A stretch of 64,000 nt of DNA from Halobellus sp. LT62 (lineage in GTDB: Archaea; Halobacteriota; Halobacteria; Halobacteriales; Haloferacaceae): contig NZ_JAYEZO010000002.1 of NCBI RefSeq assembly GCF_037031285.1, positions 744,001 through 808,000 on the forward strand. Direction: 5' to 3'. The notes beneath the pieces are model-generated. The model worked only from the letters and a program-made list of their open reading frames with translations, ran no database searches and was not told the DNA's origin. How positions within the stretch are numbered: the first letter of the stretch is position 1; every line of letters begins with the position of its first letter. The position numbers and the translations under genes are program-made. Shown in pieces: positions 19,018-28,395 of this stretch.

Positions 19018-20832
19018 ATGTGTGGAATCATCGGCTACTCTGGATCATCAGACGCACTTCCGATCCTCAGAAATGGAATCTCAAACCTCGAATACCGCGG
19101 GTACGATTCTGCGGGAATTGCCTTGGGTGGCGACAGAATTGAGGTCTACAAACGCGCAGGGAAATTATCAGCGCTCACCGAGGTACTTCCCGAAGCATCG
19201 TCGGCGACGATAGGTCTCGGCCACACGCGGTGGTCGACCCACGGCGAACCCACAGATGCGAACGCACATCCCCACACGAACGAATCCGATAACGTCGCAG
19301 TCGTCCACAATGGGATCATCGAAAACTACGACGCGTTGCGGTCTGCACTGATAGAACGCGGCCACACTTTCACGAGCGATACGGATACCGAGGTCGTCCC
19401 ACACCTCGTCGAAGAGGAGTTGGAATCCGGTCACGATCTCGTCGACGCGGTCTCTGCTGTCGTCGAGAAACTGGAAGGGAACTTCGCACTCGGAGTCGTC
19501 GCCGCGGGCCACGATGGTATTGTGGCAACGCGTCGCGGGAATCCCTTGGTTCTCGGATACGCCGAACACGGGGCATTCATCGCAAGTGACGTCCCGGCGT
19601 TCGTCAAGCATACGCGGCGCGTCAGTTACGCCGAGGACGGTGACGTAATCCACCTCTCTGAATCGGATGTGTCGGTATATGCTGACGGCGAGGCGGTTTC
19701 CCGAGATATCCAAGAAATTGAGTGGGACGCCGAAGCCGCGGAGAAAGGTGGATACAAACACTATATGCTCAAGGAAATCCACGAGCAACCTTCGGCGCTA
19801 CGACAGGCGATTTCTGGGCGCATCGATGAAATGAAAGGCGAGGTAGACCTAGAGATCGACCTTCCTGCAGAGTATCTGAACTCACTTCAGGAGATCCAGT
19901 TTATCGCCTGTGGCACCTCCTATCATGCCGCGTTGTACGCTGCAGACCTGTTAGAAGAGCACGCAGACGTCAGAGCCTCCGCGGAAATTGCTTCGGAATA
20001 CGAGTTCCGCGGTGGGCGCGATCCGTGGCGAACGCTCGTTGTCGCGGTAACGCAGAGCGGTGAGACCGCTGATACACTTTCGGCGTTGCGGCGAGCGAAG
20101 CGAGCCGGCGCCCGGACACTCGCAGTTACGAACACGCTTGGAAGTACGGTGACGCGGGAGGTTGATGATACCATCTTTATCCGGGCTGGCCCCGAGATCG
20201 GCGTCGCCGCGACGAAGACCTTCTGTTCGCAAGTCGCAGTATTGGGGCTTCTCTCGATCTACATTGGCCGTGCCCGGGATGTGATGTCGTCGAGCGATGC
20301 CAGAAAATTGCTCTCTGATTTGCGTGGACTTCCAAGTGCAGTACAACAGGTGTTGGATCGAGAAAATCAGGTGCGCGTTGCAGCCGAGGAGTATGGTGGC
20401 GGCGACGCGTTCTTTTTTATTGGGAGGCGTTTGGGCGCTCCTGTCGCGTTAGAGGGGGCATTGAAGCTAAAGGAAATTTCGTACGACCACGCTGAAGGCT
20501 TTGCAGCGGGAGAGTTAAAGCACGGTCCTTTGGCATTAGTGACATCAGAAACACCGGTATTGGCAGTGCTTACTGCGGAATCGAACGCTTCTGAAACGCT
20601 GAACAACGTCAAGGAAGTCGAATCACGAGGTGCACCGGTGATCGGATGTGCATCGAACGGCATAGACGCAGAGAAGTTTGTAGATGAGGTGTTTGTTGTG
20701 CCCGAACTAGGGACGTTCGAACCTCTTGTAGCCAACGTGTTCTTCCAATTGTTCAGCTACTATGTGGCTGATTTGAAGGGGCGATCGATCGATAAGCCAC
20801 GAAATTTGGCGAAGAGCGTGACGGTGGAATGA
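19018..20832 (+). CDS. glmS: Glutamine-fructose-6-phosphate aminotransferase (isomerizing)
   Basis: 604 residues, full length. It begins MCGIIGYSG with the N-terminal nucleophile Cys of the glutaminase domain, followed by TRWSTHGEPT and NGIIEN. Two SIS isomerase domains follow (ACGTSYHAALYA, VTQSGETADT, FFFIGRRLGAPVALEGALKLKEISY). It ends with the canonical RNLAKSVTVE. It makes glucosamine-6-phosphate from fructose-6-phosphate and glutamine. Placement directly after a GlmU-like gene and near the nonulosonate cluster suggests a dedicated UDP- or GDP-GlcNAc supply for surface glycans. Confidence 0.97.
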   Translation: MCGIIGYSGSSDALPILRNGISNLEYRGYDSAGIALGGDRIEVYKRAGKLSALTEVLPEASSATIGLGHTRWSTHGEPTDANAHPHTNESDNVAVVHNGIIENYDALRSALIERGHTFTSDTDTEVVPHLVEEELESGHDLVDAVSAVVEKLEGNFALGVVAAGHDGIVATRRGNPLVLGYAEHGAFIASDVPAFVKHTRRVSYAEDGDVIHLSESDVSVYADGEAVSRDIQEIEWDAEAAEKGGYKHYMLKEIHEQPSALRQAISGRIDEMKGEVDLEIDLPAEYLNSLQEIQFIACGTSYHAALYAADLLEEHADVRASAEIASEYEFRGGRDPWRTLVVAVTQSGETADTLSALRRAKRAGARTLAVTNTLGSTVTREVDDTIFIRAGPEIGVAATKTFCSQVAVLGLLSIYIGRARDVMSSSDARKLLSDLRGLPSAVQQVLDRENQVRVAAEEYGGGDAFFFIGRRLGAPVALEGALKLKEISYDHAEGFAAGELKHGPLALVTSETPVLAVLTAESNASETLNNVKEVESRGAPVIGCASNGIDAEKFVDEVFVVPELGTFEPLVANVFFQLFSYYVADLKGRSIDKPRNLAKSVTVE

Positions 20833-20894
20833 TTTGTTACAGCAACTACACGCGGACCACGGGGATTTTTGCCCCGGTCGTCGAAGGGGCCCTT

Positions 20895-22049
20895 ATGCGA
20901 AGACTCGTTCGCGGACTCGTCGGAGCCGTCGCGACGCTGGTGTCGCTGACGGGACTCCCCTACGCGATCTACCTCCTCCTCGCGAAGGCGTGGAACCCGC
21001 AGGGTTCGCCCGCGCAAAAGCAGCCCGCGGAACCGACGGTGAGCATCGTGCTGCCGACATATAATGAGGAACGGATCGTCGAGAACAAACTCCGAGACAT
21101 CGTCTCGCTCGACTACCCGATGGAGAAGGTCGAGGTGGTCATCGTCGACTCCTCAGACGACGACACGCGAGAGATCATCCGGTCGTTCTTTGCAGATCGA
21201 CAAACGCCCGAATTGACGCTCTTGGAGGAAGACGAACGGCGCGGCTTGGCCCCCGCGTTGAACGACGCCTACGCGGCCGCGTCGAACGAGATGGTCGTCA
21301 AGACCGACTGCGACTCGAAGGTCGCCGCCGACGCGCTCCGAGAGGCCGCGGCGAATCTGGCCGATCCGGACGTCGGCGCGGTGACTGGACGCAACGTGGA
21401 CGTCCTCGGGGGAAGTGACGTCGAAGAGGGGTACCGCGACGTGCAGGCGACGATCCAGACGCTGGAGTCGCACTTGGATTCGACGCTCATCTTCCACGGA
21501 CCGTTTTCGGCGTTCGAGAACAGGGAGATCGTTCCGATCGACCCCGATTCGATCGCCGATGATACAGAATTGGCACTGAAGATCCGGCGAAACGGCAAGC
21601 GGGTCGTCTTCGACCCCGCAATCAGATACAAGGAAGCGTCGCACTCGGCGTTCAACAAGCGCCGGAGTCAGAAGGATCGGAGAGCGATGGGGTTGATTCG
21701 GCTGTTGCTTCGGAATCGAGATATGCTGGGGCGGTATGGATTGTACGGAGGAGTGGTGTTGCCCTTCAACTGGTGGTTTATGCTGATCTCGCCGTGGCTG
21801 ATGGCGGTCGGGATCGGACTGGCGACGATCCTCGGGTTAGTCGTTGCCGGGCCGTTTGGGTTGGTCGTGCCCGCGAGCGTGGGAGCATTCACGCTTCTGG
21901 GATCGCGAGACAAACTTGGTTCGTTGCAAGCGGTGTACGCCGTGTTTGATACGCAGGTATCGCTGCTCTTTGCGGCAGTGAAACTGTGGCGCGGCGAGGG
22001 ATCGGCGGTGTGGGACGTCGACGAGGAGTTGCGGGACTTGTATGAGTGA
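20895..22049 (+). CDS. GT2 family glycosyltransferase with C-terminal membrane helices
   Basis: 384 residues: an N-terminal hydrophobic helix (about 8-27), a GT2 domain (VSIVLPTYNEERIVENKL, VIVDSSDDDTREII, TDCDSKVAADAL) with EDD-type DDTELALKI, and C-terminal membrane helices. The start at 20895 gives a normal N terminus; the earlier in-frame ATG at 20829 overlaps the glmS stop but adds 22 residues with no family resemblance. A weak TATA-like GATTTTTGC lies 26 bases before 20895. It likely extends the lipid-linked glycan at the membrane. Acceptor unknown. Confidence 0.88.
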   Translation: MRRLVRGLVGAVATLVSLTGLPYAIYLLLAKAWNPQGSPAQKQPAEPTVSIVLPTYNEERIVENKLRDIVSLDYPMEKVEVVIVDSSDDDTREIIRSFFADRQTPELTLLEEDERRGLAPALNDAYAAASNEMVVKTDCDSKVAADALREAAANLADPDVGAVTGRNVDVLGGSDVEEGYRDVQATIQTLESHLDSTLIFHGPFSAFENREIVPIDPDSIADDTELALKIRRNGKRVVFDPAIRYKEASHSAFNKRRSQKDRRAMGLIRLLLRNRDMLGRYGLYGGVVLPFNWWFMLISPWLMAVGIGLATILGLVVAGPFGLVVPASVGAFTLLGSRDKLGSLQAVYAVFDTQVSLLFAAVKLWRGEGSAVWDVDEELRDLYE

Positions 22050-22067
22050 ACGCTCGGTGATGGACGA

Positions 22068-23126
22068 ATGAGAGTCCTGCAAGTGACGCCGCGGTATCCA
22101 CCCCAGTCGGGGGGCGTCGAAACCCACGTCAAAGAGATCTCCGAGCGGCTCGTCGATCGCGGCCACGAGGTGACTGTCGTCAGCGCGGACGCGGGGATGG
22201 AAGGCGAGAGACGAGAGGTGCGCAACGGGGTCTCAGTGCGGCGGTATCGGAGTATCGCGCCGGGTGATGCAATGCACGTCTGCCCGCAGATCGTGGCGGC
22301 CGTTCGGCGGGCTGACGTCGATGTCGTTCACGCGCACAACTACCACTCGTTCCCGCTGTTCTTCGCGGCGCTCGGCGTGGGAGATCGGAAGTTCGTGGTG
22401 ACGACGCACTACCACGGTGGAAGCGCGAGTTCGGTGCGAGATCGGTTGTTGTCGCTGTATCGACCGTTCGGTCGTTGGGCAGTTCGACGGGCTGATGAGG
22501 TTATCGCGGTGAGCGAATGGGAAAAAGAGCAGTTGGCGTCGGATTTCGAAGTGGAGGCAACGGTGGTCCCGAACGGCGTAGACGTGGAACGGTTCGCCGA
22601 GGCTGAGCCGGTGGAACGAGAGCGGCCGTATATTTTGACAGTCGGCCGCTTAGAGGAGTACAAAGGCGTCCAGCACGTGATTCGGGCGATGGGAGAGCTT
22701 TCGGAGTATGACTTGTTGGTCGCCGGGAGTGGGCCGTATCGAGCCGAGTTAGAGCGGATCGCTCGCGAGGAAGGGGTGGCGGATCGCGTAGAGTTCTTGG
22801 GTTACGTTGATGATGACGAGCTGCCGGGATTGTACGCCGGTGCAGAAGTGTATGTGACGATGAGTGAGTTCGAAGCCTACGGGATGACCGTTGCGGAGGC
22901 GTTGGCTGCTGGGACGCCGTGTGTTGTTCGGGATGTTGCTGGATTACAAGACTGGGCGGATATTGGTGGAGTATACGGAATAGAAAGAGTCTCTCTAGAT
23001 ACACTGAGAAGTCTGATCAAGTCCAAGGAAGCTGTACCAAGGCGATCGATCAGTGAGCGATCGTGGGAAAGTACAACTGATAAAATCATACGACAAACAT
23101 ACACTGGGCGTTGTTTAGACGCGTGA
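22068..23126 (+). CDS. GT4 family glycosyltransferase, C terminus altered by an IS element
   Basis: 352 residues. The N-terminal domain starts MRVLQVTPRYPPQSGGVETHV; the C-terminal Rossmann domain has TVGRLEEYKGVQHVIRAM and the donor-binding EAYGMTVAEALAAGTPCV. It retains all usual GT4 motifs. The last 8 or so residues and the stop codon come from the terminal inverted repeat of the IS remnant that begins at 23105, so the natural 3' end is lost. The final helix is nearly complete, and activity may survive. It is 18 bases after the GT2 gene, in the same operon. Confidence 0.88.
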   Translation: MRVLQVTPRYPPQSGGVETHVKEISERLVDRGHEVTVVSADAGMEGERREVRNGVSVRRYRSIAPGDAMHVCPQIVAAVRRADVDVVHAHNYHSFPLFFAALGVGDRKFVVTTHYHGGSASSVRDRLLSLYRPFGRWAVRRADEVIAVSEWEKEQLASDFEVEATVVPNGVDVERFAEAEPVERERPYILTVGRLEEYKGVQHVIRAMGELSEYDLLVAGSGPYRAELERIAREEGVADRVEFLGYVDDDELPGLYAGAEVYVTMSEFEAYGMTVAEALAAGTPCVVRDVAGLQDWADIGGVYGIERVSLDTLRSLIKSKEAVPRRSISERSWESTTDKIIRQTYTGRCLDA

Positions 23127-23981
23127 TTTCACCGGGCTGACCCCTCGATTGCGCGTTCGATGTTTCTCACCGCCGATTTCATAACAAGTTCACGGAATTG
23201 GCCGAACCACGTTCTCGCCGAAAACCGGGGTCACGTTTCGGAATTAACGGTGTGACACTTTCAGAACGTAACTTCGTCCGAAGTGCTTCCCAGTCGTATC
23301 CTTTATCCGCCGCCACAGCCGTCAGATCGTCGATATTCCGCACCAGTACTTGTCAGCCGATCTGTGTATCGTGTGGTTGTTTCGTAGAGCAGTGTATAAC
23401 TAGTATCGCACTTGTTTCGCAATCGACGAGCAGCGTGGTCTTCACCGCTTCGAACGTGTAGTCTGTCCGTTTCGCGTAGTGCTGGCTCGCTTGGACACGA
23501 TCCATTCCGGTTGCGTCGATCGCTTGAACATCACCGAGATCGTACATTTCAACCGACGCGTCGAGCACCGCTCGCCACCGCTTCATCGGAATATCTTGCT
23601 TCCGCGCACAGGTCGTCGAGAAGTAAGGAAGCGTCTCAACCTTTAAATCGAGTGATACTGTAACTCTCGGCATTTCTCGCAAAACATCCATCAGCTTTCT
23701 GTAATCGTGATTGAGATACTCTTTGAACCCTTGAACGGCGAGAATTACCCAATCGGCATACCCGTCTGTTCCGGGTCGGTATGCCGAAGCTGGCTCGCCA
23801 GCGACGGCTTTTTTGGCGAGCGATACAATTATCTCTGCGAAGCGGGAGGTCTTGGTTTGTACACCCAATCCGTCCCGCTTCAATCCTAGTAAATTTGTCA
23901 CTTCTATAGAGTAGATAGAAAGCAGATACTAGTGAGACACCCCATCGGACTAACCGAGTCTAACCGTCTAAACAAGGCCCA
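23105..23981. mobile_element. IS5-family insertion sequence remnant
   Basis: Terminal inverted repeats of 16 bp with one mismatch (TGGGCGTTGTTTAGAC at 23105-23120; complement of TGGGCCTTGTTTAGAC at 23966-23981) bound a decayed transposase gene. No target-site duplication can be seen in the flanks, suggesting deletion or recombination after insertion. The left end lies inside the GT4 gene, and the right end borders an AT-rich block. Confidence 0.85.
23129..23901 (-). pseudogene. IS5-family transposase, broken by nonsense codon and internal deletion
   Basis: The first 182 residues read normally, including VQAIDATGMDRVQASQHYA (first Asp of the DDE triad) and LVDCETSAILVIHC. A TGA at 23351-23353 stands where the family has Trp (IGWQV). 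The same frame continues with RNIDDLTAVAADKGYDWEAL (second Asp region) to TPLIPKR. It then jumps, with a frame change, to RTWFGQFRELVMKSAVRNIE near the C terminus, so about 45 residues with the catalytic Glu region are deleted. The element cannot move by itself. Confidence 0.88.
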
Positions 23982-24244
23982 ATTAATGTTATTGGGTAGA
24001 GGGTTAACAAAACAAGTCGAAATTAGAAGGAGAGATTACCTTCATCTAAAATAGATTGTCTCTTTTACTCATTTCCACCAATATTTGAAACGATACTGAA
24101 CTTTTGTAAAGCCCTAACCATTAGAGGGGGAGACTTTCACCGCCACCTCTTGATCAGTATAGTGTACTCAGATCTCACCATTATTTCCAAGCTTACTGCC
24201 GAAATTAACAACGTGTTTTTACAAAAGAGCGATATTTGAATTTC
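23982..24244. other. AT-rich intergenic stretch right of the IS remnant
   Basis: No gene, RNA or repeat recognised. Base composition matches the AT-rich block that follows rather than the GT4 gene on the left, so the IS marks a composition boundary. Confidence 0.4.
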
Positions 24245-25186
24245 TCAGTACCTTAGCAGCCGACTAAGACCATTATGATCTCTACCAGGATGTGTCCACA
24301 TTTCCTTGTGTTCAGGCCAATCATCAGGCAGGGGTTCACTGGCGGGAGCAAAAACGAACTGGATAATATCTCGTGAATGTCCCGGCTCTGGAACACCCGC
24401 ACGATGTTCTTGGAGTGAAACATTTACCAGTGCAGTACTTCCAGTGGGTCCAGTAAATTTAATTGGTGTAACCTTTTCCTCAACCACATCTATATTACCC
24501 TTATGCTTGAATGAACTCATCTTTACAATTTCGCTAGATTCCTGTGCTGGAATTAGATGGAATGGGCCGTCGACTTCGCTAGTGTCGTCCAAATAAACAA
24601 ATAGTTTGAGATGATCGATAGTATGTGCATCGGTGTGATATCTGTTGGAATATATATCGGACTCCTCTCGAATCTCTTGAGGAATATGGAAATTCCGGTA
24701 GGCGGTAACTCTGACTGGCTTGAAGTAAGAGCCATAGGAATCTTGTACAGTCTTTATTACCTCGTCATTAACGAGATCGGCAAATGCTGGCATATGCTTG
24801 GCAAAATCAAAATTTGGGCTGTCAAGCCGATAGCTGTATATGTTCCCATCATATTCAAGTGTCGATGAGTGGTTTTCGTCTTCTATAACTTCATTATACT
24901 GTGTTTTTACCTTATTGAGGGTTTTCTCTTCATATGGTATCCCAAGATGTTTGAACTCTGAAACATCTGGACGGCCTTCAGTTGATAGTTGGGGATTTGA
25001 CTTTTCTTTAACTTTCTTAAGCGCTATCTGGCCAGCAAGATTTGCTCGAAAAGTAGCAGCATTCCGATAAATTTTACACCCTCCTTTTCTATCAACTGCT
25101 TGGACTTTTCGTCTTACCCAACCTGCCAATTCATTAGGATTTGACAAAGCAGTCTTGACCTTGCTTGGTATAGAGTGTCTAATCAT
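24245..25186 (-). CDS. PhyH-like Fe(II)/2-oxoglutarate dioxygenase
   Basis: 313 residues. The region RYHTDAHTIDHLKLFVYLDD gives the His-x-Asp iron ligands, and LQEHRAGVPEPGHSRDIIQF gives the distal His and the Arg expected to bind 2-oxoglutarate, together with the SEVDGPFHLIPAQES strand of phytanoyl-CoA dioxygenase relatives. It probably hydroxylates a small molecule, perhaps a sugar or lipid part of the glycan; the substrate is unknown. The start at 25186 lies about 30 bases from an AT-rich TATA-like AAATATATG. The gene is AT-rich, like its neighbour, and looks acquired. Confidence 0.72.
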   Translation of the reverse strand: MIRHSIPSKVKTALSNPNELAGWVRRKVQAVDRKGGCKIYRNAATFRANLAGQIALKKVKEKSNPQLSTEGRPDVSEFKHLGIPYEEKTLNKVKTQYNEVIEDENHSSTLEYDGNIYSYRLDSPNFDFAKHMPAFADLVNDEVIKTVQDSYGSYFKPVRVTAYRNFHIPQEIREESDIYSNRYHTDAHTIDHLKLFVYLDDTSEVDGPFHLIPAQESSEIVKMSSFKHKGNIDVVEEKVTPIKFTGPTGSTALVNVSLQEHRAGVPEPGHSRDIIQFVFAPASEPLPDDWPEHKEMWTHPGRDHNGLSRLLRY

Positions 25187-25445
25187 AACGTGGCATTCTT
25201 TTCTTTTCAGATACATATATTTAGTGTTTCGCGCGGAAGTGCTGTGAGGTTCGTCACGACTCCTTAAGAGAGGGACACTCTTCGCTTACGCCATACGCGG
25301 CACTCAACACCTCGCAGAAGAAAGATATAGCTACAGAAACAAACGGTTCAAGATACACATATTTGTTGCTGTTAGTCTTAGCAAGCGTTCACCATATTAA
25401 TCAGCGTAACGACTACAAAAGAGACAGGGTTGGCGCTGTTGTAAT

Positions 25446-26345
25446 TTATTTATGGGCAGCAATACGGTAAAGCTGTCCCTGTTCACCGTCAATTTCAAAT
25501 TCCCGTCTGTCAAATCTACTTATATTAAACCCGAGAGAGCGAAGCTTGTCCTCTAGATCTTCAGAAGATGTCCCAAAATCACTTAGGAGGTACTTATGCA
25601 CTTCTACGAAGACCAAACGACACTCTTTGCTTGAAAGAGTGTTTCTCAATCCTTGTATTACATCAACCTCTGCACCTTCTACATCAATAGAAATTATATT
25701 GGGGGCGGGAATCTCTTCTTTTTGAATAAGATCGTCTCCTTTTTCTGATTGAACCTTTATTTTCTTTTTCTTATCATTCCAAAAATGAGATATAGACTGT
25801 TTATCTGTTGATAGAGAAGCATTTGTGTAACCTGCACCTATATTTTCATCTGGAACAGCAAATTCCATCTCTCCACTTGTATTTGAGAGTGCGCACTGAA
25901 ATATGTCCCCATTTAACGAGTTTTGATCAAAATTTCGTTGAATAGCCTCGAAATTTGCCGGCAACGGTTCAAATGCATAAATTTTACCTTCATCTATATG
26001 ACTTCCAATTATGCAGGATATCGTTCCAGTTCCAGCACCGATATCAAAATAGACATCATCGGAGTTCAAATTATCAATCATATTATTCAAAAGTTTATCT
26101 TTAAATGAAGTAGGACGTTCAGTAGAGGAACAGATTTTAAACTCGACAATTTCACCTCTATATTCGGTTTGATAAACATATGGATATGGATATATCTCTG
26201 AAAAGATATTAGATAATACCGGATCTAATCCAATTCTTATTGATAAGTCACGCACTTCTTCCTGATATATCCGTCTTATATTGTTTAACAATCCGCGATA
26301 TAGACCTAACACTGATTTATATATATCTTGTCCTTTATTATCCAT
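25446..26345 (-). CDS. FkbM-family SAM-dependent methyltransferase
   Basis: 299 residues. The SAM-binding glycine motif is DVYFDIGAGTGTISCIIG, with the acidic ribose-binding residue in KIYAFEPLPANFEAIQRN. IISIDVEGAEVDVIQGLRN is the FkbM hallmark. Members O-methylate sugars or other small molecules. In this island it probably methylates a glycan sugar. The start at 26345 (MDNKGQD) is chosen because 35 further upstream residues are hydrophobic and atypical. The gene is very AT-rich with A/T-ending codons, suggesting recent transfer. Confidence 0.85.
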   Translation of the reverse strand: MDNKGQDIYKSVLGLYRGLLNNIRRIYQEEVRDLSIRIGLDPVLSNIFSEIYPYPYVYQTEYRGEIVEFKICSSTERPTSFKDKLLNNMIDNLNSDDVYFDIGAGTGTISCIIGSHIDEGKIYAFEPLPANFEAIQRNFDQNSLNGDIFQCALSNTSGEMEFAVPDENIGAGYTNASLSTDKQSISHFWNDKKKKIKVQSEKGDDLIQKEEIPAPNIISIDVEGAEVDVIQGLRNTLSSKECRLVFVEVHKYLLSDFGTSSEDLEDKLRSLGFNISRFDRREFEIDGEQGQLYRIAAHK

Positions 26346-26629
26346 ACTGCAAATATTTGTTGAGAGAAAATAAAAGCTTGGAAATATGATCCAAGCATTG
26401 TTCAGATTAGCTGATTGAAGCAGACGGCAAACGCTTGCAACTACGTTCACCCTCTGTATTCAGCAGGCTATTTATCTCAACTTTTGAGCGTTTCAACAGG
26501 GCCCATACACTGTATAATAGCATACATAAATTGACAATATTTTTATAATATAGATATTCAACTATTAGCGAATATAAAGTAAAACCGCGATCATAAAACA
26601 TTCACGCCATCGTGACGAGTTGAGATATA

Positions 26630-27379
26630 ATGAATCAGCAGATCGCCGCTGTCATTCAAGCTCGAATGGGCTCAACTCGACTTCCTGGGAAGGTTATGCT
26701 TCCTTTAGCTGGTGATCACGTCATTACCCACGACATCCAACGCGTGAAATCCGCGGAACATGTAACAGAAACCGTTGTGGCCACATCTAAACAAACGGCC
26801 GATGATATCGTTGCACGATACGCGTCACGAGCTGGGGCAGAGGTATTCCGCGGTAGCGAATCAGATGTCCTCGCTCGGATCTACAATGCGGCTCTCTCTG
26901 TAGACGCTGATGTCATTGTCCGTATCACCGGAGATTGTCCGCTCATCGATCCGGAGGTAATCGACGCAGTTGTTCAAGAAGTCACTGACACTGAAACACA
27001 ATACGCTGCCAACATTTTCGAACGCTCCTTCCCTCGGGGCCTTGATGTAGAGGCATTCACGTTCGAGAGCCTTGAGCAGGTACACGAGACGGCAACCGAA
27101 CCACGCCACCGAGAGCACGTGACTCTGTACTATCGAGAGAACCAAAATTCATTTACCACTAGAAACATCAGTTCAAATGAAGTATATGATGAATCACAAT
27201 TCCAGAACCGAAACGATCTCCGGCTAACTCTCGACGAAGCAGATGATTATGAGGTGTTGCGAAACATCTACGAGAACGTTCCGTTCGATAACATAGTTCC
27301 GATTCGAGATGCGATTCGCTATGTTGACGAAAACGACCTTATGGATCTAAACGCAACTGTAGAACAGAAATCTCACTGA
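26630..27379 (+). CDS. SpsF/PseF-like cytidylyltransferase
   Basis: 249 residues. The nucleotidyltransferase signature AAVIQARMGSTRLPGKVMLPL is followed by GSESDVLARIYNAA and VRITGDCPLIDPEVIDAVV, the metal-binding Asp motif of the SpsF/CMP-sugar synthetase family. C-terminal FPRGLDVEAF, REHVTLYYRENQ and RLTLDEADDYEVL are typical of SpsF. Predicted reaction: CTP plus nonulosonic acid to CMP-nonulosonate. Its TGA overlaps the next ATG (TGATG), making a coupled three-gene operon with the PseG-like and formyltransferase genes. Confidence 0.9.
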   Translation: MNQQIAAVIQARMGSTRLPGKVMLPLAGDHVITHDIQRVKSAEHVTETVVATSKQTADDIVARYASRAGAEVFRGSESDVLARIYNAALSVDADVIVRITGDCPLIDPEVIDAVVQEVTDTETQYAANIFERSFPRGLDVEAFTFESLEQVHETATEPRHREHVTLYYRENQNSFTTRNISSNEVYDESQFQNRNDLRLTLDEADDYEVLRNIYENVPFDNIVPIRDAIRYVDENDLMDLNATVEQKSH

Positions 27380-28395
27380 TGCAAATTGTTGTGCGCGCCG
27401 ATGGTGGCCCAGAAATCGGATACGGCCACCTAGTCAGAACTGGTGCACTCGCTAGCTATCTTCTTGATCACGGCCACCAAGTTACGTACGCGACAACGGC
27501 TCCGGAACTGGTCCAAGAAGTCTGCCCAATCGGTATAGACACAGTAAAAATCTCTTCCAGAGATGATCCGGAGTCGGTACGCGAGTTCGTCCATAATCAC
27601 GCAGATGTCACTGTCGTGGATTCATACCTCGCAGACCAGACATACCAAAAGCGACTGCGAGAGGTCTCGCCGCTGGTTGTCATCGCTGACGACTCCCGCC
27701 ACCAAATCACCGCCGACGTCCTCGTGAACGGGAACCTCTACGCATCCGAACTAGAATACGACGTAATCGGATCGGAACCACGGTGGTGCCTCGGTCCGGA
27801 TTTCCTCCTCCTACGACAGGAAATTACGGAGTATGCTTTGAGGGAGCCACCGTGGCGCGAGATGCCGACCCGTGCGATCGTCACGATGGGTGGGAGCGAC
27901 ATCGCGGGGCTGACTCCTACTGTAATTCGCGCCTTCGACGGATTGGATATCCGTGTGGATGCTATTGTCGGGCCGGGGGTTTCGACAGAACAGGAGGAGA
28001 AGATCAGAGAGGCAGCCGAGAACGTGAGTGCGGATGCCAGTGTCGTTCGTGATCCAAACGATCTTCCGGAGCGAATGTTCCGAGCGGACTTTGCCGTGAC
28101 CACCGCCAGCACGACCACCTACGAACTCCTTGCGCTTGGTACGCCAGTCATAAATCTTCCCGTCGTCGAAAATCAGAGATTGATCGCGGACGCACTACGA
28201 GAGCACGACGCTGCGACGGTACTCGAGAATACTGCTGATATGACTGCGTTTTCCGATGCGATGGGTGAATACGTGAGTGACCCATCCCTCCGACGTAAAC
28301 GACGTGAGATCGGACGAGATCTCGTTGACGGTCACGGTGTGAACCGTGTGTATCGGGAAGTTCTTTCAGCCGGTGTTTCCAACCGGAACGTATGA
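27379..28395 (+). CDS. PseG-like UDP-sugar hydrolase
   Basis: 338-residue GT-B-fold protein beginning with the glycine-rich loop GYGHLVRTGALA, whose His17 corresponds to the catalytic His of PseG. ADDSRHQITADVLVNGN and VTMGGSDIAGLTP follow, then the UDP-binding C-terminal part TTASTTTYELLALGTPVINL. PseG removes UDP from UDP-2,4-diacetamido-trideoxy-altropyranose in pseudaminic acid synthesis. The alternative legionaminic route uses a NeuC-like hydrolysing epimerase, which is not seen here. It overlaps both neighbours (1 and 4 bases). Confidence 0.87.
   Translation: MQIVVRADGGPEIGYGHLVRTGALASYLLDHGHQVTYATTAPELVQEVCPIGIDTVKISSRDDPESVREFVHNHADVTVVDSYLADQTYQKRLREVSPLVVIADDSRHQITADVLVNGNLYASELEYDVIGSEPRWCLGPDFLLLRQEITEYALREPPWREMPTRAIVTMGGSDIAGLTPTVIRAFDGLDIRVDAIVGPGVSTEQEEKIREAAENVSADASVVRDPNDLPERMFRADFAVTTASTTTYELLALGTPVINLPVVENQRLIADALREHDAATVLENTADMTAFSDAMGEYVSDPSLRRKRREIGRDLVDGHGVNRVYREVLSAGVSNRNV

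Noticed and set aside
23353-23901. Intact transposase or independent small gene
   Set aside because: The frame continues past the TGA with clear transposase sequence, and the C-terminal part follows after a deletion, so this is a broken gene.
26407-26601. 64-codon minus-strand ORF
   Set aside because: No start signal, mixed composition and no similarity; more likely debris or chance.
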